Of a stretch of DNA of 52,978 nt, positions 33,154 to 41,942 are shown in pieces; positions within the stretch are counted from its first letter, which is position 1; each line of letters opens with the position of its first letter. A program made the position numbers and the translations under genes. The notes beneath the pieces were generated by a model, which searched no databases, was not told the origin of the DNA, and saw only the letters and a list, made by a program, of their open reading frames with translations. The stretch is taken from assembly GCF_001419745.1 (NCBI RefSeq), contig NZ_LIRJ01000040.1, positions 1-52,978 on the forward strand, in the 5' to 3' direction. The stretch is from Streptomyces silaceus. Its GTDB lineage: Bacteria > Actinomycetota > Actinomycetes > Streptomycetales > Streptomycetaceae.

Positions 33154-33187
33154 AATCCTCGGGTTTCCTTGCAGGGCCCCAAGGATT
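33154..33187. promoter_or_regulatory. LysR-type operator dyad
   Basis: AATCCTCGGG (33154-33163) and CCCAAGGATT (33178-33187) are inverted repeats matching at nine of ten positions across a 14-base gap. They lie 14 bases before the lysR start in the divergent lysR/TauE-SafE region, the normal place for an autoregulatory LysR site. Confidence 0.6.
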
Positions 33188-33200
33188 AACTTCATCCTTC

Positions 33201-34151
33201 GTGACCCTCGACGACCTCCGCACCTTCATCGCCGTGTGCCGGGCCGGCAGCCTCAGCGCCGTGGCCCGCGAGCTGTCCTGTACGCAGTCGGCCGTGAGCC
33301 AGCACGTCAAACGCCTGGAGCGGGAACTGGGTGTGAGCCTGCTGGAGCGCCACGCCAGGGGAGTGGTGCCCACCTCGGCCGGGCGGATCCTGCAGGCCGC
33401 GGCCTCCGACGGGATCGGCGGCATCGACCTCGCCGTGCGCCGGCTGCGGGAGCAGGTGCGCGGCGACGGCGGGGCGGTGCGGATCACCACGGGCGCCACC
33501 TCCGTACGGCACTTCATGGCCGAGGGGGTCGTCGACTTCCGGGACCGCTATCCGCGGGTCAGCCTGGAGTTCCAGACCGTGAGCTCCAGCCGCAGCTGCT
33601 TCGACGCGCTCGCCGCCGACGACCTCGACCTGGCGTGGATCACGCTCGGGGAGCCCGTGCGCGGCATCGAGCTGCGGCCCGTCGTCGAACTGCCCTGGGT
33701 CCTCGCCGTGCGCGCCGACGATCCGCTGGCCGGCCGGCCGCGCGTCGATCCCGCCGAGCTGGCCGCGGGACAGCTCATCACGCCGCCGGGGAACTCCACC
33801 TCGCGCGGCCAGCTCGACGCGCACCTCGGTGAACTGGGGGTCTCGCTGCCGACCGTCACCAGCGTCGCCGACTGGGACACCGCCGTCCTGCTCGCCGAGC
33901 TCGGGCTCGGCCAGGCCGTCGTGCCCGCCCTGCCCGGCTGGCGCGACCAGGGCCCCGAGGGGGTCTGCCTCGTCCCCGTCCCCGCGCTGCCACCGCTGTC
34001 GGTCGGGTGGGCGGTGCGCCGCTGGGACGCGCTGAGCCCGCTGGCCCGCGCCTTCGCCGACACCGTCGCCGAGCACTGCGCGCCGCTCGGTCCGGCCCCC
34101 GCCCGGGTTCCGACTCAGGACGGCAGCCTGGCCGCGCGCGTACGGAGGTAG
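33201..34151 (+). CDS. LysR-family transcriptional regulator
   Basis: A 316-residue LysR regulator. The N-terminal winged helix (LDDLRTFIAVCRAGSLSAVARELSCTQSAVSQHVKRLERELGVSLLER) occupies residues 3-50, followed by a periplasmic-binding-like sensor domain. The GTG at 33201 gives the usual start. It is divergent from the TauE/SafE permease, its likely target. Its last 37 bases overlap the end of the convergent sigma-factor gene. Confidence 0.94.
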   Translation: MTLDDLRTFIAVCRAGSLSAVARELSCTQSAVSQHVKRLERELGVSLLERHARGVVPTSAGRILQAAASDGIGGIDLAVRRLREQVRGDGGAVRITTGATSVRHFMAEGVVDFRDRYPRVSLEFQTVSSSRSCFDALAADDLDLAWITLGEPVRGIELRPVVELPWVLAVRADDPLAGRPRVDPAELAAGQLITPPGNSTSRGQLDAHLGELGVSLPTVTSVADWDTAVLLAELGLGQAVVPALPGWRDQGPEGVCLVPVPALPPLSVGWAVRRWDALSPLARAFADTVAEHCAPLGPAPARVPTQDGSLAARVRR

Positions 34152-35350
34152 TGGGCCTCCGGGCCGCTGAGCGTTCCCTGCGCCGCCAACTGGTAGGCGG
34201 TACGGGCCCCTTCGGTGTCGCCCGCCCGCTCAAGGAGGTGGGCCCGCACGGCATCGAGGCGGTAGTGCCCCTTCAACTGATCCTCCAGCGAGGCGAGTTC
34301 GTCGAGGCCTGCCCGCGGGCCGTGCACCATCGCGTGCGCCACGACCCGCCCCAGCTCGGCCATGGGCTCGGGCGTACGGTGCACGAGATGGCCGTACAGG
34401 GCGAGGATCTGCGGCCAGTCGGTGTCCTCGGAGCGCGGCGCCTCGTCGTGCAGCGCCGCGATCGCCGCCTGCAACTGATAGGCGCCGGGCGGCCCTTGGG
34501 ACAGCGCCTCCTCGACGAGGGCCGTGCCCTCGGTGATCGCCCGCCGGTCCCAGCGGGTGCGGTCCTGCTCGTCCAGCGGGACGAGCTCGCCGTGCGGACC
34601 GGTCCGGGCGGCGGCGCGCGCCTCGGTGAGCAGCATCAGCGCCAACAGGCCCGTCACCGCGCCCTCCTGGGGCAGCAGGCGGCGCACCGAACGCGTCAGA
34701 CGGATCGCCTCGCCCGCGAGATCGGCGCGGTGCAGGGCCTCGCCGGACGTCGCCGTGTACCCCTCGTTGAAGATCAGGTAGAGCACCTGGAGCACGACGG
34801 CTAGCCGTGCGTCGCGGTCCTCGGGGCCCGGCTGCCGGAACGGCACCCCTTTGATCCGCCCCTTCGCCCGGCTGATCCGCTGCGCCATCGTGGCCTCGGG
34901 CACCAGATGCGCGCGGGCGATCTCGGCGGTGGTCAGGCCGCCCACCGCACGCAGGGTGAGGGCGACCTGCGCGGCCGGGGTCAGCTCCGGCCGGCAGCAC
35001 AGGAAGAGGAGCGTGAGCGTGTCGTCCTCCGACGGCGCGCGGCCCTCGCCCGGCGGGGGAGCGGTGAACGCGTCGCGCGGCGTGAGGGCCGCCGCGTCCT
35101 CCTCGCGCCGCTTCCGGGCCTCGTCCGCACGCAGCTGGTCCATGAGCCGGCGTGAGGCGACCTTGATCAGCCAGCCCCGCGGATTGTCCGGCACCCGCTG
35201 TCCCGGCCACTGCCGTGCCGCCGCGAGCAGGGCCTCCTGCACGGCGTCCTCGGCGGAGGCGAAGTGGCCGTACCGGCGCACGAGCGCGCCGAGGACCTGC
35301 GGCGCATCGCGGCGCAGCAGGTCCTCGACCTCGCTCCTGCGTCTCAGCAC
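34115..35350 (-). CDS. ECF sigma factor, ECF42-like
   Basis: A 411-residue sigma factor. The sigma-2 region (ALVRRYGHFASAEDAVQEALLAAARQWP, then NPRGWLIKVASRRLMDQLR) and the sigma-4 region (GLTTAEIARAHLVPEATMAQRISRAKGRI) occupy the first half. A long helical C-terminal extension of about 200 residues, with LYLIFNEGY, AGEAIRLTR and HRADLA, is the ECF42 hallmark. The GTG start overlaps the upstream DGPF gene by seven bases and has GGGAGG just before it. ECF42 sigmas usually act with their DGPF-family partner rather than an anti-sigma factor. Confidence 0.92.
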   Translation of the reverse strand: MLRRRSEVEDLLRRDAPQVLGALVRRYGHFASAEDAVQEALLAAARQWPGQRVPDNPRGWLIKVASRRLMDQLRADEARKRREEDAAALTPRDAFTAPPPGEGRAPSEDDTLTLLFLCCRPELTPAAQVALTLRAVGGLTTAEIARAHLVPEATMAQRISRAKGRIKGVPFRQPGPEDRDARLAVVLQVLYLIFNEGYTATSGEALHRADLAGEAIRLTRSVRRLLPQEGAVTGLLALMLLTEARAAARTGPHGELVPLDEQDRTRWDRRAITEGTALVEEALSQGPPGAYQLQAAIAALHDEAPRSEDTDWPQILALYGHLVHRTPEPMAELGRVVAHAMVHGPRAGLDELASLEDQLKGHYRLDAVRAHLLERAGDTEGARTAYQLAAQGTLSGPEAHYLRTRAARLPS

Positions 35351-35760
35351 TCGCCTCCCGCGCCGTCCTGGACGGGGCGGATCACGACGGGCGGCTCGAC
35401 GAGCCCCTCGGGCCCGGGGCACTCCGTGATGCGCCGGGCGATCTCCGTGGCCCGCTCCAGGCCGGCGCAGTCCACCAGCCAGTACCCGGCGAGCACCTCC
35501 TTCGTCTCGCCGTAGGGGCCGTCCGTGACGACCGGTCGGCCGTCCTTGTCCCTGCTGACGAAGCGGGCCTGCGCCGGCTCGGTCAGGCCCTGCGCGTCGA
35601 CCAGCTCACCGGACTCGGCGAGGTCGTTGCTGATCTCGCCCATGAAGGCGAACATCGCCTGCAGTTCCTTCTCGCTCCAGGCCGGGCTGTTCCCGGACGG
35701 CTTGCCCGCCATCGCCTCGTAGTCGGCCTGCGAACCCTGGACCATGATCAGATACTTCAT
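35344..35760 (-). CDS. YCII/DGPF-domain protein, ECF42 partner
   Basis: A 138-residue YCII-related protein. MKYLIMVQGSQADYEAM is the opening strand, and DGPYGETKEVLAGYWLVD is the DGPF motif, here with Tyr in place of Phe. It is the first gene of the two-gene unit with the ECF42-like sigma factor. GAGGAG lies about seven bases before the ATG. Genes of this family are typical targets or co-factors of ECF42; their biochemical role is not known. Confidence 0.9.
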   Translation of the reverse strand: MKYLIMVQGSQADYEAMAGKPSGNSPAWSEKELQAMFAFMGEISNDLAESGELVDAQGLTEPAQARFVSRDKDGRPVVTDGPYGETKEVLAGYWLVDCAGLERATEIARRITECPGPEGLVEPPVVIRPVQDGAGGEC

Positions 35761-35905
35761 GACGTCGCTCCTCGGCTGCGCCGTCACCCCTCGTGGGCGA
35801 CTCTCACAGGGGACGTCGGAGCGGGCGGCGCGTTCTCGACAGTCGCGGTGACATCTCTTCCGAAGAATTTTATCGACGGACGGGCCCGGTTTCCCGGCGA
35901 ACGCC

Positions 35906-35925
35906 GGCGCCCGCGGACGGGCGCC
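35906..35925 (-). terminator. Terminator after the MMPL transporter
   Basis: GGCGCCCG (35906-35913) pairs perfectly with CGGGCGCC (35918-35925) around CGGA, about 35 bases past the MMPL stop on the minus strand. Confidence 0.6.
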
Positions 35926-35959
35926 GCGCTTGTCGCCGCACACGACGCTCCCACCCGCG

Positions 35960-38128
35960 CTACCGCGCACGCGTCGCGTCCCCCACCGGTTCCGCGTCCG
36001 CGTCCGGCGGCTCCGCACCGCCCTTCCCGTTCCGCTTCTCGTCACCGTGCCCCGGCCACCAGGCCGCGTGCCCGATGAGTGCCGTCAGCGAGGGCGTGAA
36101 GATCATCGCCATGACGAAGGCGGCGATGGCGATGCCGAAGGAGAGCGAGAAGCCCATCTGGGAGAGCGTCGAGTTGCCCGCGAGCATCAGCGTCGCGAAC
36201 GTACCCGCGAGGATCACGCCCGCCGAACCGATCGTCGGCCCGGAGTGGCGCACCGCCGTGCCCGCCGCGTCGTGCGGGTCGCGGCCCTCGCGGGCCTCCT
36301 CGCGCAGCCGCGACACCATGAGGATGTTGTAGTCCGTGCCGAGCGCGACCACGAACAAGTACATGATCACGGGCAGCATGAACATCAGGCCGGGCTGGCT
36401 GCCGATCTGCTGGAAGATCAGCGAGGTCGCGCCGAGCGTCGCGCCGAAGCCGAGGGCGACGGACAGCATCAGGTACCAGGGCGCCACCAGGCTGCGCAGC
36501 AGCAGCCCGAGGATCACCATGATGGCCAGGGCCGCCACGGGGAAGACCACCGAATAGTCGCGGTCCACCGCCTTGTTGATGTCGACGTACACCGCGGTGG
36601 TGCCGCCGACGAGCGCCTGCGTGCCGGCCGGGGCGTCCTCGTGCGCGGCGGGGCGCAGCCGGTCCTTGACGGTCGCGAGCGCCTTCTCGGAGGCCGGCGG
36701 GTCCGCGAGGATCACGGAGTACGAGGCCGTGGTGCGGTCCGGGCTCAGGCGCGGTGGTGCCACCTGGCCCACCCCCTGGACGCCGGCGAGCCGGCCCCGG
36801 AAGGCCGCCGCGTCGGCGTCCGTCACGGGTTTGTCGGTCGTCGAGGTGAGATAGACGGACGTCGGATCGGTGGTGCCCGCGGGGAAGCCCTTCTGGAGGT
36901 TGTCCATGGCGACCATGGACTCCTTGTCCTTGGGCAGCGAGGACCCGGCCAGGTCGAAGTTGGCCTTGTAGCCGAGCGCGCCGAGGGCGAGGGCGCCCAT
37001 GAAGAGACCGGAGACCACCGTCCACACGGCGGGCTTGCGGGCGATGGACGCGCCGAGCCGGGCGTAGCCGGTGCCGTGCGGCTCGCGCTGCCAGGACTTC
37101 GAGGGCCAGAACACCTTCGTACCGAGGAGCGACACCACCGCGGGGACGAGGGTGAGGCCGGCGAGCAGGGTCACGAACACCGCGATGGCCAGCGCCGGGC
37201 CCATCGACCGCAGCATGCCGAGCGAGGAGAGCGTGAGCGCGGCGAACGCGACGATGACGGCGCCCGCCGCCGAGGTGATGGCCTCGCCGACCCGCTCGAT
37301 GGCGTGCACCATGGCGCTCTTGGAGTCCTCGCCCGCGCGCAGCGCCTCCCGGTAGCGGAAGAGCAGGAACAGGATGTAGTCCGTGCCGACGCCGAACAGG
37401 ACGACGGTGAGCAGCTCCTGGATCGAGGAGTCCGCCTTCATGTCGAAGGCCTTGTTCGCGGAGGCGATCAGACCGGTCGCCATGGGCGAGATCAGGCCGA
37501 TCAGAACCACTGGCAGCAGCGCGATGATGGGGCTGCGGAAGATCACGAGCAGCAGCACGATGATGATCACGATCGTGCCGACCCCGACGAGGATGCCCGC
37601 CCGCTCGGAGGCGTCGCTCTCGTCGAGCGCCTGCGCCGCGGAGCCGGTGATGCCCGCCGACAGGTCCGTGCCCTTCAGTTCGGGACCGAGGTCGTCGCGC
37701 AGCTGCTTGACGGCGTCCTGCTGCGCGGTGTCCTCGGGGTTGGTGATCTTCGGCATCGCGACGACCGACGTCTGCACCAGCTTGTTGGGCGAGACCTCGC
37801 CCGGCACGACGGCCTGCACCTCGGGGATCTTCTGCGCCTGGAGGTCCTTGGAGATCCGGGCCACGTCCGCGGAGTCCGCGGCGGTCAGCTTCTCGCCGTC
37901 GGAGCGCTGGAAGACGATGATGGCGCCGATGTTCTGCTGCTTGGGGAACTCCTTCTCCTGCACGTCGGCGGCGCGAATGGACTCGTAGTGGTCGGGAAGG
38001 AAACTCGCCTCGTCGCTGCTGGAGGTGAGCTTCGGCGACAGCGAGATCACCGCGCCGGCCACCACCACCCACGCCAGGATGATCCACCAGGGGCGGCGGA
38101 CCACGAATCGGCCAAGGCCAGAGAACAT
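35960..38128 (-). CDS. MMPL-family RND transporter
   Basis: A 722-residue RND-type membrane transporter with the two-fold MMPL plan: an N-terminal helix (residues 13-32), a soluble domain to about 170, a five-to-six helix bundle, then a second soluble domain (residues 385-510) and a second bundle. GVGTDYILFLLFRYREAL and GTDYNILMVSRLREEAREG are the paired MMPL signatures containing the Asp-Tyr proton-relay pairs. A charged cytoplasmic tail follows. It probably exports a lipid or polyketide. No partner gene is evident. Confidence 0.94.
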   Translation of the reverse strand: MFSGLGRFVVRRPWWIILAWVVVAGAVISLSPKLTSSSDEASFLPDHYESIRAADVQEKEFPKQQNIGAIIVFQRSDGEKLTAADSADVARISKDLQAQKIPEVQAVVPGEVSPNKLVQTSVVAMPKITNPEDTAQQDAVKQLRDDLGPELKGTDLSAGITGSAAQALDESDASERAGILVGVGTIVIIIVLLLVIFRSPIIALLPVVLIGLISPMATGLIASANKAFDMKADSSIQELLTVVLFGVGTDYILFLLFRYREALRAGEDSKSAMVHAIERVGEAITSAAGAVIVAFAALTLSSLGMLRSMGPALAIAVFVTLLAGLTLVPAVVSLLGTKVFWPSKSWQREPHGTGYARLGASIARKPAVWTVVSGLFMGALALGALGYKANFDLAGSSLPKDKESMVAMDNLQKGFPAGTTDPTSVYLTSTTDKPVTDADAAAFRGRLAGVQGVGQVAPPRLSPDRTTASYSVILADPPASEKALATVKDRLRPAAHEDAPAGTQALVGGTTAVYVDINKAVDRDYSVVFPVAALAIMVILGLLLRSLVAPWYLMLSVALGFGATLGATSLIFQQIGSQPGLMFMLPVIMYLFVVALGTDYNILMVSRLREEAREGRDPHDAAGTAVRHSGPTIGSAGVILAGTFATLMLAGNSTLSQMGFSLSFGIAIAAFVMAMIFTPSLTALIGHAAWWPGHGDEKRNGKGGAEPPDADAEPVGDATRAR

Positions 38129-38197
38129 CGGCTACTGCCTCTCCTCGCCCCCGAGGCATCAGAGTCGTGTTCCGCCCAGGATCGGCCGGACCGGGCG

Positions 38198-38247
38198 GCC
38201 CCGCCACTTGAACCGATCTGTTCCGGTCAATCGTGTCGTGGCGGGGC
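38198..38247 (-). terminator. Extended hairpin after lpd
   Basis: GCCCCGCCAC (38198-38207) and GTGGCGGGGC (38238-38247) pair perfectly. The 30-base loop carries an inner weak dyad, TTGA.CCG / CCGG.TCAA. It lies between the lpd stop and the MMPL start. Confidence 0.6.
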
Positions 38248-38261
38248 GTCCGGGGGTTCCG

Positions 38262-39665
38262 TCAGAAGTTGATCATGTGTCCGGCCAGGCCGTGCACCGC
38301 TTCCTTGACGGCCTCGCCCAGCGTCGGGTGCGCGTGGACGTTGCGCGCCACCTCGTGGACGGTGAGGTCCCACTGCTGGGCCAGGGTGAGCTCGGGAAGC
38401 AGCTCGGTGACGTCCGGGCCGATCAGGTGCGCGCCGATGATCTCGCCGTACTTCGCGTCGCTGATGATCTTCACGAAGCCGACGGTGTCGCCGAGGCCGT
38501 GCGCCTTGCCGTTGGCCTGGAAGGGGAACTTCGCGACCTTGACCTCGAATCCCTTCTCCTTGGCCTGCGCCTCCGTCCAGCCGAAGCTCGCGATCTGCGG
38601 CTGCGAGTAGGTGGCGCGCGGGATCATCGGGTAGTCGAGTTCCATCGTCTCGGCGTCCGCGAGGGTCTCCGCGGCGACGACGCCCATGGACTCGGCGGTG
38701 TGCGCCAGCATCAGCTTGGCGGTGACGTCGCCGATGGCGTAGATGTTCGGGACGTTCGTGCGGCAGCGGCCGTCGACGTCGATCGCGCCGCGCTCGGTGA
38801 GCCGCACACCGGTGGCCTCCAGGCCGTAGCCGGTGACGTTCGGCGCGAAACCGATGGCCTGGAGGACCTTGTCCGTCTCCAGGACCTGCTGCTTGCCGTC
38901 CTTGCCCGTGACGGTGACCTTGACCTGCTCGCCCGACTCGTCGATGGACTCCACGCGCGTCGAGGTCAGCACGTCGATGCCGAGCTTGCGGTACTGCTTG
39001 GCGAGCTCCTTGGAGACGTCCGCGTCCTCCAGCGGCGCGATGCGGTCGAGGAACTCGACGATCGTCACCTTCACGCCGTAGTTGTGCAGGACGTACGCGA
39101 ACTCGATGCCGATCGCGCCGGCACCGGCGATCACGATGGAGCCCGGCAGCGAGTCGGCGAGGATCTGCTCCTCGTACGTCACGACGCGCTCGCTGCGGCT
39201 CGTGCCGGGCAGCAGCCGGGGCGTGGCGCCGGTGGCGATGATGCAGTTGTCGAAGCCGATCGTGGCGGTCGTGCCGTCGGACTTGGCGACCTGCAGCGTG
39301 TTCGCGTCCAGGAAGGTGCCCCGGCCGTCGAACTCGGTGATGCCGTTCTTCTTCATCAGGAAGTGGACGCCCTTGACGCGGCCGTCCGCGACGGTGCGGC
39401 TGCGGTTGTACGCCTCGCCGTAGTCGAAGGACACCTGGCCGTCGACCTTGATGCCGTACGTCTTCTGCTCGTGCGTGAAGAGGTGGGCGAGCTCGGCGTT
39501 GCGCAGCAGCGCCTTCGTCGGGATACAGCCGACGTTGAGGCAGACACCGCCCCAGTACTTCTCCTCGACGACCGCGACCCGCTTGCCCAGCTGGGCGGCG
39601 CGGATGGCGGCCACGTAGCCGCCGGGTCCTGCTCCGAGTACGACGACGTCGAAGCGGTCTTCCAT
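38262..39665 (-). CDS. lpdA: Dihydrolipoyl dehydrogenase
   Basis: The 467-residue E3 subunit of the pyruvate and 2-oxoglutarate dehydrogenase complexes. GAGPGG (11-16) binds FAD. The redox disulfide is Cys42-Cys47 in [14 protein letters not shown] second GxGxxG ([12 protein letters not shown]) binds NAD, and the C-terminal HAHPTLGE supplies the catalytic His-Glu pair. It is not next to E1 or E2 genes, so it is likely a shared E3. Confidence 0.97.
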   Translation of the reverse strand: MEDRFDVVVLGAGPGGYVAAIRAAQLGKRVAVVEEKYWGGVCLNVGCIPTKALLRNAELAHLFTHEQKTYGIKVDGQVSFDYGEAYNRSRTVADGRVKGVHFLMKKNGITEFDGRGTFLDANTLQVAKSDGTTATIGFDNCIIATGATPRLLPGTSRSERVVTYEEQILADSLPGSIVIAGAGAIGIEFAYVLHNYGVKVTIVEFLDRIAPLEDADVSKELAKQYRKLGIDVLTSTRVESIDESGEQVKVTVTGKDGKQQVLETDKVLQAIGFAPNVTGYGLEATGVRLTERGAIDVDGRCRTNVPNIYAIGDVTAKLMLAHTAESMGVVAAETLADAETMELDYPMIPRATYSQPQIASFGWTEAQAKEKGFEVKVAKFPFQANGKAHGLGDTVGFVKIISDAKYGEIIGAHLIGPDVTELLPELTLAQQWDLTVHEVARNVHAHPTLGEAVKEAVHGLAGHMINF

Positions 39666-39941
39666 GGGGAGGTCCTCTCTGGGTGGTACGGATCCGTCCG
39701 TGCGGATGGCTCTCTGCCACGATCATGCGCCATGCGGGGGCCCGGACGGCGAGCGGGTGGGCCACGCCACAGTCGCAGGGGCGCGCCGCGCACGGGAAGG
39801 GGCCCGGCGTGCCCCTCAACCGCCCTTCCGTCAGGGTCTGTTGGAGATCCCGTGATCGGTTCACCCGAACGTGGATCACCGGATAGTGTCACGGTCAGGA
39901 ACACGTTCCGTGAACTCCGTGGGAGAGGTGGAGAGCGCACT

Positions 39942-40814
39942 GTGGTGAGCGACAACCGGCCCGGGGCGGCGTCCCTTCCGTCCGTTCCCTACGACATCCC
40001 GACGTCGGCGCGCGCCTACGGCTGGATGCTCGGCGGCAAGGACAACTACGAGGTGGACCGGGACTTCCTGCTCTCCACGCTGCCGTCGTTCCCGGAGTGC
40101 GTCGACATCGCCCGGCAGAACCGGGAGTTCCTCTTCCGTGTGGTGCGCCATCTGACCCGTGAGGAGGGCATCCGCCAGTTCATCGACATGGGCTGCGGAC
40201 TGCCCACGGACGACAACGTCCACCAGGTCGCCCAGCGCTTCGCCTCCGACGCCCGCGTCGTGTACGTCGACATCGACCCGATCGTCCTGGCACACGGCCG
40301 CGCCCTGCTCGCCGACGACTCCTCCACGACGGTCATCACCGGCGACATGCGTGACCAGGAGGCGGTCCTCGCCCACCCCGACGTCGTGCGCCTCATCGAC
40401 TTCGGCCAACCGGTCGCCGTGCTCTTCCTGTCCGTGGGCCACCACCTCACCGACGCCGACGGACCCGCCCGGATCCTGCGGACCGTCATCGACCGCGCGG
40501 CCCCCGGCAGCTTCCTCGGTTTCTCGCAGGTCGTCGCCGACGACCCGGGGCGGGGCGCCGCGATGACCGCGCACATCTCCGCAGGCGGCGTCCCGTGGCA
40601 GACCCGTACCCCCGCCGAGGTCGACGCGCTCCTCACCGGCCTCGATCCGCTCGCGCCCGGCCTGGTGAACCTCGTCGACTGGCGCCCGGACGCCGATCAA
40701 CCGCCGCTCGCGCCGGTCGCCCCCGACCTGCTGCCGTACCTCGGCGCCACGCGGTCCAACAAGGGGATCTACGAGTACGGGGGAGTGCTCCGCACACCGC
40801 GCCGGAACGGCTGA
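39942..40814 (+). CDS. DUF574-type SAM-dependent methyltransferase
   Basis: A 290-residue member of the actinobacterial DUF574 family. ARAYGWMLGGKDNYEVDRDFL near the N-terminus and FIDMGCGLPTDDNVHQVA (motif I) are diagnostic, and VVYVDIDPIVLAHGRALL supplies the acidic residue for SAM ribose. GGAGAG lies six bases before GTG 39942; GTG 39945 is equally possible. Paralogues are very numerous in Streptomyces; the substrate is unknown. Confidence 0.93.
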   Translation: MVSDNRPGAASLPSVPYDIPTSARAYGWMLGGKDNYEVDRDFLLSTLPSFPECVDIARQNREFLFRVVRHLTREEGIRQFIDMGCGLPTDDNVHQVAQRFASDARVVYVDIDPIVLAHGRALLADDSSTTVITGDMRDQEAVLAHPDVVRLIDFGQPVAVLFLSVGHHLTDADGPARILRTVIDRAAPGSFLGFSQVVADDPGRGAAMTAHISAGGVPWQTRTPAEVDALLTGLDPLAPGLVNLVDWRPDADQPPLAPVAPDLLPYLGATRSNKGIYEYGGVLRTPRRNG

Positions 40815-40840
40815 ACCGACGGGGGTCCCCGAGGCGGCTG

Positions 40841-40869
40841 TTGACCCGGAGGGACCCGCGCCCCACAAT
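40841..40869 (+). promoter_or_regulatory. Promoter of the leaderless ORF upstream of the TauD gene
   Basis: TTGACC (40841-40846), a 17-base spacer, CACAAT (40864-40869). Seven bases later stands an ATG, so transcription would begin at that codon. Confidence 0.55.
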
Positions 40870-40876
40870 ATCGACC

Positions 40877-40954
40877 ATGATCCAGCACCTCACCGCCGCG
40901 TGTCGGACGTTCGACGTCCCCTGGCGGCGCGGGTGCGAGCGATCGGGCCGCTAG
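40877..40954 (+). CDS. Leaderless 25-residue ORF, putative leader peptide
   Basis: A 25-codon ORF whose ATG coincides with the predicted transcription start; no ribosome site exists. It encodes MIQHLTAACRTF and then a basic C-terminus, with cysteines at positions 9 and 20. It ends 65 bases before the TauD-family gene, and GGAG-N8-CTCC could pair in the interval. Actinobacteria are known to use leaderless cysteine-containing leader peptides before sulfur-metabolism genes; a similar attenuator role here is inference. Confidence 0.45.
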   Translation: MIQHLTAACRTFDVPWRRGCERSGR

Positions 40955-41019
40955 CCGCACGGAGCCATACGACTCCCGCACGCTCGCCCGTCCGTTCCGC
41001 ATCGAAGGATCAGATCCCC

Positions 41020-41940
41020 ATGACCACCGCGTCCCTGCGTGAAGCACGTGTCCCCGCCGACGGCATGTACGAGGGCCGTCGCTCCCTGCGCCGCCTGCCC
41101 GACGGCCGGCGGGAGCGGCCCTACGAACTCTTCGACGTCGTCCCCCAGGGGCGGATCATCGGCGCCGAGATCCGCGGCGTCGACCTCGCGCGCCCGCTGA
41201 CGCCCGCCCTGCGTGAGGAGCTCAACCGCGCCCTGCTGGAGTGGAAGGTGCTCTTCTTCCGCGGCGCCGGCATCACCGCGCAGCAGCAGCGCGCCTTCGC
41301 CCTCAACTGGGGCGAGCTGGAGACCAATCCGCTCCTTGCGCGCGGCTCCGCCGACGACGTCGCCCGTTTCGCCAAGGGCGGCGACGCCGAGCCCACGTAC
41401 GAGAACGTCTGGCACGCGGACGTCACCTTCCGCGAGCGCCCCGCGCTGGGCGCGGTGCTGCACCTGCGCGAGGTCCCGCCGTTCGGCGGCGACACCCTGT
41501 GGGCGGACATGGCCGCCGCGTACGACAACCTCTCCGACGACATCAAGGCCCGCATCGACGGCGCGCGGGCCGTGCACGACTTCATCCCCGGCTTCGCCCG
41601 CTTCTACGGTCCGGACCGGCTCGCACCGCTCCAGGACCGCTTCCCGCCCGTCACCCACCCCGTGGTGCGCACCCATCCGGAGACCGGGCGGCGGATGCTC
41701 TTCGTCAACACCTCCTTCACGACGCACATCGTCGGCATGGAGCGCGAGGAGAGCGACCGGCTGCTCGGCCACCTCGTGCGCCAGGCCCATGTGCCGGAGT
41801 ACCAGGTGCGGTTCCACTGGCAGGCGGGCGACGTCGCCTTCTGGGACAACCGCGCCACACAGCACTACGCGGTCGACGACTACGCTCCGCACCGCAGGGT
41901 CGCCGAGCGGGTCGCCATCGCGGGCGACCGGCCGTACTGA
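41020..41940 (+). CDS. TauD/TfdA-family alpha-ketoglutarate dioxygenase
   Basis: A 306-residue Fe(II)/2-oxoglutarate oxygenase. The metal triad is His132 and Asp134 (NVWHADVTF) with His282 (ATQHYAVDDY), and Arg293 or Arg297 (HRRVAERV) binds 2-oxoglutarate. Relatives cleave taurine, alkyl sulfates or related sulfonates to release sulfite or sulfate. GAAGGA lies ten bases before the ATG. It appears to be the main gene of a short transcript led by the 25-codon ORF. Confidence 0.92.
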   Translation: MTTASLREARVPADGMYEGRRSLRRLPDGRRERPYELFDVVPQGRIIGAEIRGVDLARPLTPALREELNRALLEWKVLFFRGAGITAQQQRAFALNWGELETNPLLARGSADDVARFAKGGDAEPTYENVWHADVTFRERPALGAVLHLREVPPFGGDTLWADMAAAYDNLSDDIKARIDGARAVHDFIPGFARFYGPDRLAPLQDRFPPVTHPVVRTHPETGRRMLFVNTSFTTHIVGMEREESDRLLGHLVRQAHVPEYQVRFHWQAGDVAFWDNRATQHYAVDDYAPHRRVAERVAIAGDRPY

Positions 41941-41942
41941 CC

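Noticed and set aside
35930..38272. Very long plus-strand ORF (780 codons) opposite the MMPL gene
   Set aside because: Its sequence is Arg/Glu/Gly/His-rich antisense translation; the minus strand has a full MMPL transporter.
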